Positions 8,436-17,472 of a stretch of DNA of 64,000 bases are shown one piece after another. Under the pieces are notes generated by a model that saw only the letters and a program-made list of their open reading frames with translations, was not told where the DNA came from and ran no database searches. A program made the translations under genes and the position numbers. Source of the stretch: Oribacterium sp. P6A1 (lineage in GTDB: Bacteria > Bacillota > Clostridia > Lachnospirales > Lachnospiraceae); contig NZ_JNKO01000016.1 of the NCBI RefSeq assembly GCF_000702885.1, positions 1-64,000 of the forward strand, in the 5' to 3' direction. How positions within the stretch are numbered: position 1 is the first letter of the stretch; every line of letters starts with the position of its first letter.

Positions 8436-8476
8436 TCGTAGGGAAACCCTTGTGTATTTTACAAGGAGGATTAACC

Positions 8477-8743
8477 ATGGCATTTCAGAAGTCAGATAGA
8501 AGTGGCTCAAGACCTAGAAGAGCCGGCGGTTTCCGTAGCAGAAGAAAGGTTTGCGTATTCTGCAGCGAGAAAGCAAAGCCTATTGATTATAAGGATGTAG
8601 CTACATTAAGAAAGTATATCTCTGAGAGAGGTAAGATTCTTCCAAGAAGAATTACCGGAACATGTGCTAAGCACCAGAGAGCTATCACTCTTGCAGTTAA
8701 GAGAGCAAGACATGTAGCACTTCTTCCATATCAGGTAGATTAA
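8477..8743 (+). CDS. rpsR: Ribosomal protein bS18
   Basis: 88 aa S18, which binds S6 and 16S rRNA. The start is the ATG at 8477 behind AAGGAGG. The basic N-terminus carries KVCVFCSE and the later TGTCAKHQR, so it keeps three cysteines, compatible with the C+ (metal-binding) form of S18. The core blocks [21 protein letters not shown] and the HVALLPY end are canonical. It closes the rpsF operon; a strong hairpin follows. Confidence 0.97.
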   Translation: MAFQKSDRSGSRPRRAGGFRSRRKVCVFCSEKAKPIDYKDVATLRKYISERGKILPRRITGTCAKHQRAITLAVKRARHVALLPYQVD

Positions 8744-8810
8744 TTTCAGATTTGATATTATATATTGAATTTGAAATCTTCGGATAAGGTATATAAGAAA
8801 AGCTATATTG

Positions 8811-8850
8811 AGACCATCACAGCGGTTTACACCATGTGATGGTCTTATTT
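8811..8850 (+). terminator. Terminator of the rpsF-ssb-rpsR operon
   Basis: AGACCATCACA (8811-8821) pairs perfectly with TGTGATGGTCT (8835-8845), followed by TATTTT. Confidence 0.8.
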
Positions 8851-8876
8851 TCATATCATGTTATTTATGTTATAAT
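8848..8876 (+). promoter_or_regulatory. Promoter of gdpP-rplI
   Basis: TTTTCA (8848-8853), 17-nt spacer, perfect TATAAT (8871-8876). The -35 box overlaps the tail of the rpsR terminator. A leader of about 28 nt is expected. Confidence 0.65.
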
Positions 8877-8910
8877 GTTCCCCAAAGTGTTAACTATTTG
8901 GAGATGAAAA

Positions 8911-10950
8911 ATGAGCATAAAAAATCCGAAGAGTTTAATCGAAAGGTATTTTTCATGGCCTTTTATTTTGATCATGATCATAGTGATCGCCAATATCATT
9001 CTGGCCTTTACAGTACCATATGCAGCTTTTGTTTTATCACCGTTTATTGTGATATATATAGCTGCGGCAACATATATTTATGTGACGAGAAAAACCAAAT
9101 TACATGCTGCCCTGCAGGCTTATGCCATGGGAGCAAGTGATGTTCATTCAGAGCTCTTCAATGAGATGCCTACACCTTATTGCATGGTTGATGAAAACGG
9201 ATACGTTCTCTGGGGGAACAGACGATTTGAAGAAATAGTCGGAAATGACAGAGCAGCCGCAAGTAATATCATGCAGATGTTCCCTAATATCCATGAAGAC
9301 ATGTTTCTTAGGGATGACGTGACTCTTGAAATTCATTCGGACTACCAGGGAAGAAAGTATCTTGTGGATCTGATCAGAACCAAGGTCACTACAGAGAATG
9401 GAAACATGCCGTCACTGTATGATCCTGAAATGAAAACCATTGCAGTCTATCTAAGGGATGAGACCGAGGAAACTCAGCTGAGATTTGCCCTTGACCGTGA
9501 GCATATCGTTATCGGACTAATATATATCGATAACTATGAAGAGGTTCTTGAGCAGACCGAGGAAGTAAGGCGTTCTCTTCTTACCGCTCTTATAGACAGA
9601 AAGATAAATCGTTATATTTCATCCGTAAGCGGACTCACAAAGAAAATAGAAAAAGATAAATACTTCTTTATATTGAAGGAACAGTTTCTGTCAAAGATGC
9701 TTGATGACAGATTTTCGATTATGGAAGAGGTTAAGCAGGTTAACATCGGAAATGAGCTTGCAGTTACCATAAGTATAGGTTTGGGATATGGAGCTGAAAC
9801 ATATGCCCAGAACTATGAGTATGCCAGAACTTCCATGGATATGGCCTTGGGAAGAGGCGGAGATCAGGCCGTTGTAAAGTCAAATGAAAGCATTACTTAC
9901 TTTGGCGGTAAGGCCCAGACTCAGGAGAAGGTCACAAGAGTAAAGGCAAGAGTAAAGGCCCAGGCCTTTAAGGAACTTCTTGAGTCAAGAGATAAGGTCA
10001 TCATCATGGGACATGCAAACAGTGATGTTGATTGTCTGGGAGCGTCTGTAGGTGTGTACCGTATGGCTACCACCCTTGGTAAAAGAGCCTATATTGTTGA
10101 GAATACAATTACATCTACCATTCTTCCGTTGAAGGAACGTTTCCTGCAGAATGATGATTATCCTGAGGATATGTTCATAACAGGACCTCAGGCTGTTCAA
10201 ATGGTGGATAACAATACTGTCCTTGTTGTGGTAGACTGTAACAGACCGTCTATTATAGATGAACCTGAGCTTCTCAAGGTATGCAAGACCATAGTTGTGT
10301 TCGATCACCATCGTCAGGCCAGTGAGTCCATTCAGAATGCGGTACTGAGTTATTGTGAGCCTTATGCTTCAAGTGCCTGTGAAATGATTGCAGAGATGAT
10401 GCAGTATATCGGAGACGGTATAAAGGTCAAGGGACCTGAAGCGGATGCCATGTATGGCGGTATAGTCATAGATACACAGGAATTTACAAATCAGACAGGT
10501 GTCCGTACATTTGAGGCAGCAGCATATCTGAGACGTTGTGGTGCGGATATTACAAGGATACGTAAGGTATTCAGAGAGAATTTTAAGGACTATCAGGCCA
10601 AGGCTATGGCGATTTCAAATGCAGAAATATACCGTAATTCTTATGCATTCAGTACTATTGAATCCAAGGGCCTTGAGAGTCCTACAGTTGTTTGCGCCCA
10701 GACAGCAAATGAGCTTTTGAATATCAGAGGAATAAAGGCAAGTATTGTACTTACTCTTTATAATGATATTATATATGTTTCAGCTCGTTCTATAGATGAG
10801 ATGAATGTTCAGGTGCTCATGGAGAAGCTTGGAGGCGGAGGTCATCGTACTATCGCCGGAGCACAGTTCAGAGAAGGCAGTATACCTGAAGCTATGGACT
10901 CCGTTAAGGCAGCAATAGATGAAATGATAAAGGAAGGGGAAGCTTCATAA
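8911..10950 (+). CDS. gdpP: Cyclic-di-AMP phosphodiesterase GdpP
   Basis: 679 aa membrane phosphodiesterase that cleaves c-di-AMP to pApA and so affects cell-wall, potassium and stress control. Domain order: two transmembrane helices (about 14-60), a PAS-like domain (about 85-170), a degenerate GGDEF domain (about 175-315, lacking the GGDEF signature), then DHH/DHHA1. Catalytic motifs are intact: GHANSDVDCLG near 367, VVVDCN, DHH at 465-467, and the C-terminal GGGGHR at 641-646. TTGGAG lies 7 nt before the ATG. It overlaps rplI by one base (TAATG), the same order as Bacillus yybT-rplI. Confidence 0.95.
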   Translation: MSIKNPKSLIERYFSWPFILIMIIVIANIILAFTVPYAAFVLSPFIVIYIAAATYIYVTRKTKLHAALQAYAMGASDVHSELFNEMPTPYCMVDENGYVLWGNRRFEEIVGNDRAAASNIMQMFPNIHEDMFLRDDVTLEIHSDYQGRKYLVDLIRTKVTTENGNMPSLYDPEMKTIAVYLRDETEETQLRFALDREHIVIGLIYIDNYEEVLEQTEEVRRSLLTALIDRKINRYISSVSGLTKKIEKDKYFFILKEQFLSKMLDDRFSIMEEVKQVNIGNELAVTISIGLGYGAETYAQNYEYARTSMDMALGRGGDQAVVKSNESITYFGGKAQTQEKVTRVKARVKAQAFKELLESRDKVIIMGHANSDVDCLGASVGVYRMATTLGKRAYIVENTITSTILPLKERFLQNDDYPEDMFITGPQAVQMVDNNTVLVVVDCNRPSIIDEPELLKVCKTIVVFDHHRQASESIQNAVLSYCEPYASSACEMIAEMMQYIGDGIKVKGPEADAMYGGIVIDTQEFTNQTGVRTFEAAAYLRRCGADITRIRKVFRENFKDYQAKAMAISNAEIYRNSYAFSTIESKGLESPTVVCAQTANELLNIRGIKASIVLTLYNDIIYVSARSIDEMNVQVLMEKLGGGGHRTIAGAQFREGSIPEAMDSVKAAIDEMIKEGEAS

Positions 10951-11396
10951 TGAAAGTTATTTTATTAAAAGATGTAAAGTCTCTTGGAAAGAAGGGAGAT
11001 ATTGTTGAGGTATCAGAAGGATACGGAAGAAATTTTATCATTCCTTCAAAGACCGGCGTGATTGCCGATAATAAGAATTTGAATACATTAAAGCTTCAGA
11101 AGCAGAATGAAGATAAGATTGCGGCTGAAAAGCTTGCTGAGGCTCAGGCACTTAAGGAAAAGATAGAGCAGATAAAGCTTACCATTACAGTAAAGTCCGG
11201 AAAGGACGGAAGAACATTCGGCTCTGTTTCAACAAAGGAGGTTCAGGAGGCTCTGAAGAGTCAGTCCGGAATCAATGTTGACAAGAAGAAGTTTTCAGTA
11301 GATGTACCTATGAAAAATCTCGGAGGATATGATGTGAATGTTAAGCTTCACAAGGATGTGACAGCTGTTCTTCATGTGTCGGTAATCAGTGCCTGA
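10950..11396 (+). CDS. rplI: Ribosomal protein bL9
   Basis: 148 aa L9. The N-terminal domain opens MKVILLKDVKSLGKKGDIV and keeps the SEGYGRNFIIP rRNA-binding block. It is followed by a long connecting helix (about 42-75) and the C-terminal domain (KDGRTFGSVSTKEV, LGGYDVNVKLH). It binds 23S rRNA near the L1 stalk and affects reading-frame fidelity. The start shares one base with the gdpP stop, so translation is coupled. Confidence 0.97.
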   Translation: MKVILLKDVKSLGKKGDIVEVSEGYGRNFIIPSKTGVIADNKNLNTLKLQKQNEDKIAAEKLAEAQALKEKIEQIKLTITVKSGKDGRTFGSVSTKEVQEALKSQSGINVDKKKFSVDVPMKNLGGYDVNVKLHKDVTAVLHVSVISA

Positions 11397-11422
11397 TCAC
11401 TTTTTTAATATGTTTTATCAAA

Positions 11423-11456
11423 GGTTCCCCAAAAGGGAACCGATTTCATTTTATTT
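11423..11456 (+). terminator. Hairpin between rplI and dnaB
   Basis: GGTTCCC (11423-11429), loop CAAAA, GGGAACC (11435-11441), then a T-rich ATTTCATTTT. It may only partly separate rplI from dnaB. Confidence 0.6.
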
Positions 11457-11473
11457 AGAGTAAGGAAGAAACA

Positions 11474-12841
11474 ATGGCAGAAATGAATGAAAATATTCTG
11501 ACCAGGGTAGTACCCCATAGTCAGGAAGCAGAGCAAAGCGTCATAGGTGCCATGCTTCGAGACAAGGAGGCTGTGTCCACAGCTGCGGAAATCCTCATTC
11601 CTGATGATTTCTATCAGAAGCAATACAGCCTGATGTTCGATGCCATGCAGGATCTGTATAATCATGATCAGCCTGTAGATATCGTGACATTATCTGAAAA
11701 ATTAAAAAGTAATAATGTTCCTGCCGAGGTTTATGATATTTCTGTTATACGTGATATAGTGGTGTCGGTTGCAACAAGTGCCAATGTCAGATCCCACTGT
11801 AATATCGTAAAAGAGAAAGCTATTCTCCGAAGGCTCATAAGGGTTAATGAAGAAATTGCCAATATGTGTTATGCGGGAGAAGAGGAAGTAGATGATATCT
11901 TAGGTCAGACTGAACAAAAGATATTCAAGCTTCTTGAAACAAGAAACACCGGGGAATCCGAATCAATTGCCACAGTAGCTCTTAAGGTTCTTGATAATAT
12001 TCAGGAGGCGGCTAAGAACGGAGGACAGGTAACAGGTGTTTCTACGGGATTCTATGATCTTGATTACAAAACGGCAGGACTTCAGAAATCGGATCTTATT
12101 CTGGTTGCGGCAAGACCCTCTATGGGTAAAACCGCATTTGTGCTTAATATTCTGGATACTGTGGGTGTACGCCAGCATAAACCATGTATGATTTTTTCAC
12201 TGGAGATGTCACGTGAGCAGTTAGTAAACCGTATGCTTTCCATGGAGTCACTGGTAGATGCCGATAAGCTCAGAAAGGGTTCTTTGACGGATGAAGATTG
12301 GGGAGAACTCATAAATGCGGTGGATAAAGTATCGGATGCAAATATCATCATCGATGATACACCGGGCATAACAGTTACGGAGATGCGTTCCAAGTGCAGA
12401 AAGGTTAAGCTTGAGAAGGGGCTTGATCTTATAGTGATCGATTACCTTCAGCTGATGTCAGGTTCCGGAAGAGGAAGTGACAGCCGTCAGCAGGAGATTT
12501 CTGAAATTTCCAGATCTCTGAAGGCCATCGCAAGAGAGATGCAGTGTCCTGTTCTCGCACTTTCACAGCTTTCCAGAGCCTGTGAACAGAGACCCGATCA
12601 CAGACCTATGCTTTCGGATCTTCGTGAATCCGGTGCCATCGAGCAGGATGCGGATATAGTTATGTTCCTGTACAGAGATGACTACTACAATAAGGATACA
12701 GAACATCCTAACGAAGCTGAGGTAATCATTGCAAAGCAGAGAAACGGTCCTATAGGAACTGTTACCCTGTTATGGCAGCCTCAGTACACAAGATTTGTAA
12801 ATCAGGATCATTCCGGAAGAGACAGGGCTTATCAGGGATGA
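11474..12841 (+). CDS. dnaB: Replicative DNA helicase DnaB (DnaC of Bacillus)
   Basis: 455 aa hexameric 5'-3' helicase of the replication fork. The N-terminal helical domain opens VPHSQEAEQSVIGAML (about 11-26), followed by a linker and the RecA-like domain with Walker A ARPSMGKTAF near residue 213. FSLEMSREQLVNRM, LDLIVIDYLQLMSG and SQLSRACEQR (motif H4 region) are all intact. There is no intein, though this gene often hosts one. AAGGA lies about 8 nt before the ATG. It follows rplI as in Bacillus. Confidence 0.97.
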   Translation: MAEMNENILTRVVPHSQEAEQSVIGAMLRDKEAVSTAAEILIPDDFYQKQYSLMFDAMQDLYNHDQPVDIVTLSEKLKSNNVPAEVYDISVIRDIVVSVATSANVRSHCNIVKEKAILRRLIRVNEEIANMCYAGEEEVDDILGQTEQKIFKLLETRNTGESESIATVALKVLDNIQEAAKNGGQVTGVSTGFYDLDYKTAGLQKSDLILVAARPSMGKTAFVLNILDTVGVRQHKPCMIFSLEMSREQLVNRMLSMESLVDADKLRKGSLTDEDWGELINAVDKVSDANIIIDDTPGITVTEMRSKCRKVKLEKGLDLIVIDYLQLMSGSGRGSDSRQQEISEISRSLKAIAREMQCPVLALSQLSRACEQRPDHRPMLSDLRESGAIEQDADIVMFLYRDDYYNKDTEHPNEAEVIIAKQRNGPIGTVTLLWQPQYTRFVNQDHSGRDRAYQG

Positions 12842-12935
12842 TTTGATGTCGAAAAAATATATGAGGGATAGATGGATATGTCGGAATTAAATATGAAGAC
12901 AGACATTAAACTTTTATAAAATATCCTTCATGGGT

Positions 12936-12964
12936 TTGCATTTTATAATTCTATAATATATTAT
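12936..12964 (+). promoter_or_regulatory. Promoter of mecA-like gene
   Basis: TTGCAT (12936-12941), 17 nt, TATTAT (12959-12964), 27 nt before the ATG. An overlapping TATAAT lies within the spacer. Confidence 0.5.
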
Positions 12965-12991
12965 CTGTGATTATATAAAGGAGGAGCCATT

Positions 12992-13777
12992 ATGAAAATT
13001 GAAAGAATAGATGACAACTCCATCAGATGTACATTAACAAGCTTGGATCTTAGCTCAAGAAATATCAACCTGCGTGATATGACCTATGGTTCCGAAGCGG
13101 CAAAGCGTCTCTTCACTGAGATGATGCAGAAGGCTCAGAGTGAAGTAGGGTTTATTGCAGATAACGGACCTTTGATGATAGAAGCCGTTCCGCTTCAGGG
13201 CGGTTCTATACAGCTTGTTATATCTAAAGTTGATGATCCTGAGGAGTTGGATACGCGTTTCTCAAAGTTCACGCAGTCCGGTTCATCACAGAGCAGTTGG
13301 ATTTCCCAGCTTGCAAGTGAAATTCTTGAAGGGGCTCAAGATATTATAAAGGAAATGAAAGAGGGCGGAAGCCGCGACAGACTTGGTGTCGGTGATGCCG
13401 GTTCACCTGATAAAGCTGACAGCCTTGACAGTTCCGAAAAAAATACAAATGATGAAGCTAAAAACTCTGCAGCAAAGAATGAAGATGTGGTAAAGGCTTA
13501 CGTTTTCAAGACATTGGACCGCGTTATGGCTGCGGCCGCTGCCGTGGGAGAAGTCTATACAGGAGAGAATACTCTGTATAAGGATAACAAAGAAGGTAAC
13601 TTCTATCTTGTACTTCATGCAGGCGAGGATGAAGCCAGTGCATTGAACAGAGCATCCAATCTGTTAAATGAATTTGGAAGAAAGCTTAAGGATAATGAGC
13701 TTTATGAAGCATACTTCAAGGAGCATTATGATGTTATCATTGAGTCAGACGCCATGCAGAAGCTGAGAAGTATTTGA
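12992..13777 (+). CDS. mecA: Adaptor protein MecA
   Basis: 261 aa MecA/NegD family protein. In Bacillus it delivers substrates such as ComK to ClpC for degradation. The N-terminal substrate-recruiting domain (MKIERIDDNSIRCTLTS..., with AKRLFTEMM, about 1-85) is clear. A charged linker spans about 115-165. The C-terminal ClpC-contact domain follows (about 168-261, with VYTGENTLYK and LNEFGRKLKDNELYEAYFKEH). The AAAGGAGGAG ribosome site is strong. The linker is longer and more Asp/Ser/Lys-rich than usual. clpC is not in the window. Confidence 0.85.
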   Translation: MKIERIDDNSIRCTLTSLDLSSRNINLRDMTYGSEAAKRLFTEMMQKAQSEVGFIADNGPLMIEAVPLQGGSIQLVISKVDDPEELDTRFSKFTQSGSSQSSWISQLASEILEGAQDIIKEMKEGGSRDRLGVGDAGSPDKADSLDSSEKNTNDEAKNSAAKNEDVVKAYVFKTLDRVMAAAAAVGEVYTGENTLYKDNKEGNFYLVLHAGEDEASALNRASNLLNEFGRKLKDNELYEAYFKEHYDVIIESDAMQKLRSI

Positions 13778-13859
13778 TGCTGGTTTGAGGGGTTTGTGTT
13801 ATAACATTCTGGAGAACATAATACCAGTATTGCAAAAGATTGTGAGGAGATATACAACT

Positions 13860-14108
13860 ATGGTTACAGTAACAAAGGATATGAAAATCGGAGACCTGCT
13901 TCAGTTAAATGAGATGATTGCGCCGTTTCTTATGCAGAACGGTATGGGATGTATCTACTGCCCGTCTTCCATCTCAGAGTCACTTGAGGAGGCTTGTATG
14001 GTTCACGGTATAGACAGTGATATGCTTACTGCTGATCTTAATGATGTTCTTCGTGAGTATGAGGAGTATCAGAACGGTAAGGTTGAAGAGGTTGCTGAGA
14101 GCAATTGA
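13860..14108 (+). CDS. DUF1858 domain protein
   Basis: 82 aa protein of the DUF1858 family. The family is known from short stand-alone proteins and from fusions to hybrid-cluster and other redox proteins, often with a conserved CxxC. This one keeps GMGCIYCPSS (CxxC) near residues 29-38, with helices around it (IGDLLQLNEMIAPFLMQNG). A metal-site or disulfide role is plausible but unproven. I start at the ATG at 13860 with GAGGAGA 9 nt upstream; an earlier in-frame codon at 13785 lacks a ribosome site. It ends with an acidic tail. Confidence 0.75.
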   Translation: MVTVTKDMKIGDLLQLNEMIAPFLMQNGMGCIYCPSSISESLEEACMVHGIDSDMLTADLNDVLREYEEYQNGKVEEVAESN

Positions 14109-14140
14109 TCAGATCATTTTATTTAGAATAAAAGAATCAA

Positions 14141-14181
14141 AAAACTTCGTCGCATGAATCATCTGCGGCGAAGTTTTTTTG
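14141..14181 (+). terminator. Strong terminator after DUF1858 gene
   Basis: AACTTCGTCGCA (14143-14154) pairs with TGCGGCGAAGTT (14164-14175) with one wobble, followed by seven T residues. Confidence 0.85.
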
Positions 14182-14190
14182 TTAAAAAGT

Positions 14191-14255
14191 ATAAGTGTCA
14201 AAAGTAGACATTGAAACCTTCCGCGGAGGGCGAGAGACAGACTTTTGACACTTAT
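14191..14255. repeat. Perfect 15-bp inverted repeat, probable minus-strand terminator
   Basis: ATAAGTGTCAAAAGT (14191-14205) is the exact reverse complement of 14241-14255. The 35-nt centre holds a TCCGCGGA palindrome. Read on the minus strand it follows the tetR stop and runs into ACTTTTTAAC, so it could end tetR. A miniature mobile element remnant is the alternative. Confidence 0.5.
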
Positions 14256-14304
14256 GTCATATTATAAGGTTGTGATCAGAAATACGGTAATCGGATTTGC
14301 CGGA

Positions 14305-14898
14305 TCAGTGGGATTTCATGGAAAGACCACCGCTCAGCAATTCACCTGTGATATTGGCCAGTTCATGCGGCGTTTCGTTCATTCCGCTGGAAAACCAATA
14401 CTGCAGCAGGCTGATACAGCCGCCTACCACAAATGCATAGTAGCTGTCGAACTGATTGATCCCCTGTTTACGGACAATGATGGACCAGTCAGTGAGACAC
14501 TTTTCTCTTACCAGTTCTTTTAATCTGTTCAGGAACTTTATGTCTCCGTTCTCTCCTATGAGAATTCTTACAAAGTTGGCATTCTCTTTGCACAGATTGT
14601 AAACTCCCTCAAAAATACGAGTTGGATCATTGGAAACAGTATTTTCATCAAATTCACTTATGGTTTCATGAAGTTCGGCTAAAAGATCGTTCTCGGATTG
14701 TTCCAGAAGATCAAATACATCCTTATAGTGAAGATAAAATGTACCTCTGTTTACATCTGCAAGATCCGTAAGTTCTCTAACGGAAATATCCTTAACTCTC
14801 TTTTTTTCCATAAGCTGAGCAAGTGCGGATTTTAATGCAGACTGGGTCTTTCTGATTCTGCGGTCCATGGAATCAGAGCTTTTTTTGGGAACTGTCAT
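14305..14898 (-). CDS. TetR/AcrR family transcriptional regulator
   Basis: 197 aa regulator. After a basic start (DRRIRKTQSALKSAL) the helix-turn-helix is VRELTDLADVNRGTFYLHYKDVFDLL (about 40-65), a textbook TetR N-terminal domain. The C-terminal ligand domain resembles the group found in Firmicutes regulators of membrane transporters. I start at the ATG at 14898, with GAGAGG 9 nt before it; an in-frame ATG at 14952 adds a hydrophobic extension and lacks a ribosome site. It is divergent from the MMPL transporter operon across 277 nt that carry a palindrome over the transporter promoter. It is therefore likely the local repressor. Confidence 0.88.
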   Translation of the reverse strand: MTVPKKSSDSMDRRIRKTQSALKSALAQLMEKKRVKDISVRELTDLADVNRGTFYLHYKDVFDLLEQSENDLLAELHETISEFDENTVSNDPTRIFEGVYNLCKENANFVRILIGENGDIKFLNRLKELVREKCLTDWSIIVRKQGINQFDSYYAFVVGGCISLLQYWFSSGMNETPHELANITGELLSGGLSMKSH

Positions 14899-15090
14899 AG
14901 CAGTGACCTCTCTAATATAAAAAATAAAAAAATAAGTAAAAATACAATTCAAATAGTGAGATAATAAACAGAAATCATAAATGTGTACAAAAACAAACTA
15001 AATGATGAAAATTGACTATTGCCAATCAGAATACTTATTTCTAAAATGAATCTATCACATAAATGAACATGTGTCAATAAACAGAAAATT

Positions 15091-15104
15091 GTTTGTAAAC
15101 AAAC
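15091..15104. promoter_or_regulatory. Palindrome, candidate TetR operator
   Basis: GTTTGT-AA-ACAAAC is a perfect palindrome lying directly on the predicted -35 box of the MMPL gene. A related ACAAAAACAAAC stretch near 14986-14998 may be a second, weaker site. This is the expected architecture for TetR repression of a divergent pump. Confidence 0.55.
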
Positions 15105-15120
15105 TTGTTTCAATTATGAT
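15093..15120 (+). promoter_or_regulatory. Promoter of the MMPL operon
   Basis: TTGTAA (15093-15098), 16 nt, TATGAT (15115-15120). TACAAT at 15120-15125 is an alternative -10. Confidence 0.5.
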
Positions 15121-15175
15121 ACAATATGTGTGATAGCGTTATATAGATAATAGGCTTATCAGAGGGTCCGATAGT

Positions 15176-17467
15176 ATGAATTTTTTTAAGGGAAAGAAAA
15201 AGGCAGTTGTCTCAAAGGCTGAAAAAGCAGTTAAGGCAATCAAGATAGCTAAGAGAGGAAATGTTGCAGATTTCATTGTGGATCACAATATAGGGATCCG
15301 TAACCTTATCATAGTTCTGGTAGTGATTTTTGCTATCTGCTATCCGTTTGTATCGGTAAATTATGATCTTACAAAGTATCTGCCCAATGATGTTGATTCA
15401 AAAATTGCAATCAACAAAATGAGGGAAGTTTTTGGATATCCGGGAACCGGCAGATTGATGCTTAAGGATGTTTCGCTGTATGAAGCAAAGCAGTATAAAA
15501 ATCAGATTGAAAAGATAGATGGAGTAGATCAGGTAGTTTGGTGTGATACAACAACTCAGGTTTACGGATCATCTGAATTTATAGATTATGACAAGATTGA
15601 TGATTATTATGAAGACGGATATGCGGTTATGGATATCACCTTTGTTGAGGGTGATACCTCAAAGCGTACGCACAGAGCCATAAGTGACATTGATAAGCTT
15701 ATAGGAGACAGGGGTTCTCTTGTAGGTATGTCTCCTACTAATAAATTTATAGAGGAAAATGTTAAAAAGGAGATGGCTCAGATAATGGTCATCGTTGTTA
15801 TCCTTATTTTTTTCATTCTTCTTTTTACCACCACATCATGGTTTGAACCGGTACTGTTTCTTACTGTTATAGGATGTGCCATAGCGATCAATAAAGGATC
15901 AAATATTTTTTTAGGGGAGATATCCTATATTACGAACAACATAAGTGATATCCTTCAGCTTGCTACATCCATGGATTATTCGGTTTTCTTACTTCACTCA
16001 TATGAGAGACAGAGGGAAGCAGGTCTCAATAAGGAAGAGGCTCTAAAGGTTGGCCTTATGGGTACCATAACAACTATTCTTGCATCATCCCTTACGACTT
16101 TCTTTGGATTTATAGTTCTGGTTTTCATGAGATTCAGCATCGGTTGGGATATGGGAATAGTTATGTCAAAGGGTATCATATGTTCCTTGCTCATGGTTAT
16201 TTTCCTTATGCCTTCATTGCTTCTAAGCTGGTCCGATAAAATAGATCAAACCAGGCATAAACCATTTTTACCAAGCTTTCATGGTCTCAGTATCGTTGTA
16301 AACAAGATAAGTCCGGTGCTTCTTATCGTTTCTCTGTTAATCGCAGGACCGATATATATAGCTCAGGGAATGAATGATTTCAAGTATGGTCCGGACGCTA
16401 CGGGTGCAGGACCCGGAACATCAATGTATGAGAATTCTGCAGAGATAGATGCAAAATTCGGAAGATCAAATCTTTTGGTTGCGATTTTTCCTGATACAGA
16501 CCGTTTAAAAGAAAAAGAGCTTTGTGACGAACTTAAGGATCTGGAGTATGTAAAGAAAGTGATGGGAATGGAATCCTATCTTCCTGATGGTACACCGGAG
16601 GACTTTCTGCCCGGTTCAGTTACGGAACTTTTCCATAAGGACGGATATGCAAGATTACTTATTTATATTAAGACTAAGCCTGAGTCGACCACCGCATTCA
16701 AATACAGTCAGGAAGTTTCGGACATTATAAAAAGATATTATCCTGGCGAAGCATATATAACCGGAAATACACCAACTACTATGGATATGGAGACGGTTCT
16801 CATACCTGATTATAATCTGGTAAATGCATTGGCGATGATCAGTATATTTATAGTTGTTGCCATTTCATTCAAGTCTGTGGTGATGCCTATAGTTGCCATG
16901 GTTCCGATCATGATGGCTATTTATGTGAACATGTCCATACCTTACCTTCAGGGAAATGAAATAATATTTATCGCTTACGCAGTTGTGTCCTGTATTCAGC
17001 TTGGTTCAACCATCGACTATGCGATTTCTTCAACTGAAAGTTATCTGCAGTCCAGAGGAAGGGAGTCGGATAAGAGGATTTCAGCCCGTATGATGACTGA
17101 GCTTAGTTTTCCTTCCATACTCACTTCGGGAGTTATCCTTATAGTATGCGGATATGCCATAAGTATCAAATCATCAATTCCTGCCATAGGTCAGGTAGGG
17201 CATCTGGTTGGAAGAGGAGCTATATTCTCTGTGATATTTGTTACATGTCTCATGCCTACATTACTTAAGATGGCGGACAGACTAATAACGGGCACCTTCC
17301 TTTCAAGACATGAAAGACGTAAGCAGATGCTAAAACAATTTAAAGAGTATTTGCATGAGAGAAGAAGAGCACGTAATGCTGAAAAGAATAAATATAAAGA
17401 AGTAGAAGATATTACGGAAGAAATGAACAGACATAACAGAAAAAATGATTTTATGGAAGAGGAGTGA
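15176..17467 (+). CDS. MMPL/RND-family transporter
   Basis: 763 aa polytopic membrane protein of the MMPL class of RND transporters, proton-driven exporters of lipids or drugs across the cytoplasmic membrane. It is built as two halves. Each has one N-terminal helix, an extracytoplasmic loop (about 75-200 and 410-540), and a block of five or more helices. The proton-relay motif SMDY (ATSMDYSVFLL) is in the first half and the equivalent TIDY (GSTIDYAISS) in the second. N- and C-termini are basic and cytoplasmic. AGAGGG lies about 9 nt before the ATG. It is followed directly by two secreted-protein genes, so it probably works with them. The substrate cannot be read from the sequence. Confidence 0.88.
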   Translation: MNFFKGKKKAVVSKAEKAVKAIKIAKRGNVADFIVDHNIGIRNLIIVLVVIFAICYPFVSVNYDLTKYLPNDVDSKIAINKMREVFGYPGTGRLMLKDVSLYEAKQYKNQIEKIDGVDQVVWCDTTTQVYGSSEFIDYDKIDDYYEDGYAVMDITFVEGDTSKRTHRAISDIDKLIGDRGSLVGMSPTNKFIEENVKKEMAQIMVIVVILIFFILLFTTTSWFEPVLFLTVIGCAIAINKGSNIFLGEISYITNNISDILQLATSMDYSVFLLHSYERQREAGLNKEEALKVGLMGTITTILASSLTTFFGFIVLVFMRFSIGWDMGIVMSKGIICSLLMVIFLMPSLLLSWSDKIDQTRHKPFLPSFHGLSIVVNKISPVLLIVSLLIAGPIYIAQGMNDFKYGPDATGAGPGTSMYENSAEIDAKFGRSNLLVAIFPDTDRLKEKELCDELKDLEYVKKVMGMESYLPDGTPEDFLPGSVTELFHKDGYARLLIYIKTKPESTTAFKYSQEVSDIIKRYYPGEAYITGNTPTTMDMETVLIPDYNLVNALAMISIFIVVAISFKSVVMPIVAMVPIMMAIYVNMSIPYLQGNEIIFIAYAVVSCIQLGSTIDYAISSTESYLQSRGRESDKRISARMMTELSFPSILTSGVILIVCGYAISIKSSIPAIGQVGHLVGRGAIFSVIFVTCLMPTLLKMADRLITGTFLSRHERRKQMLKQFKEYLHERRRARNAEKNKYKEVEDITEEMNRHNRKNDFMEEE

Positions 17468-17472
17468 AGACG

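Noticed and set aside
14245-14523. Open frame of 92 codons on the plus strand
   Set aside because: It overlaps the C-terminal half of the TetR gene and starts inside the inverted repeat.
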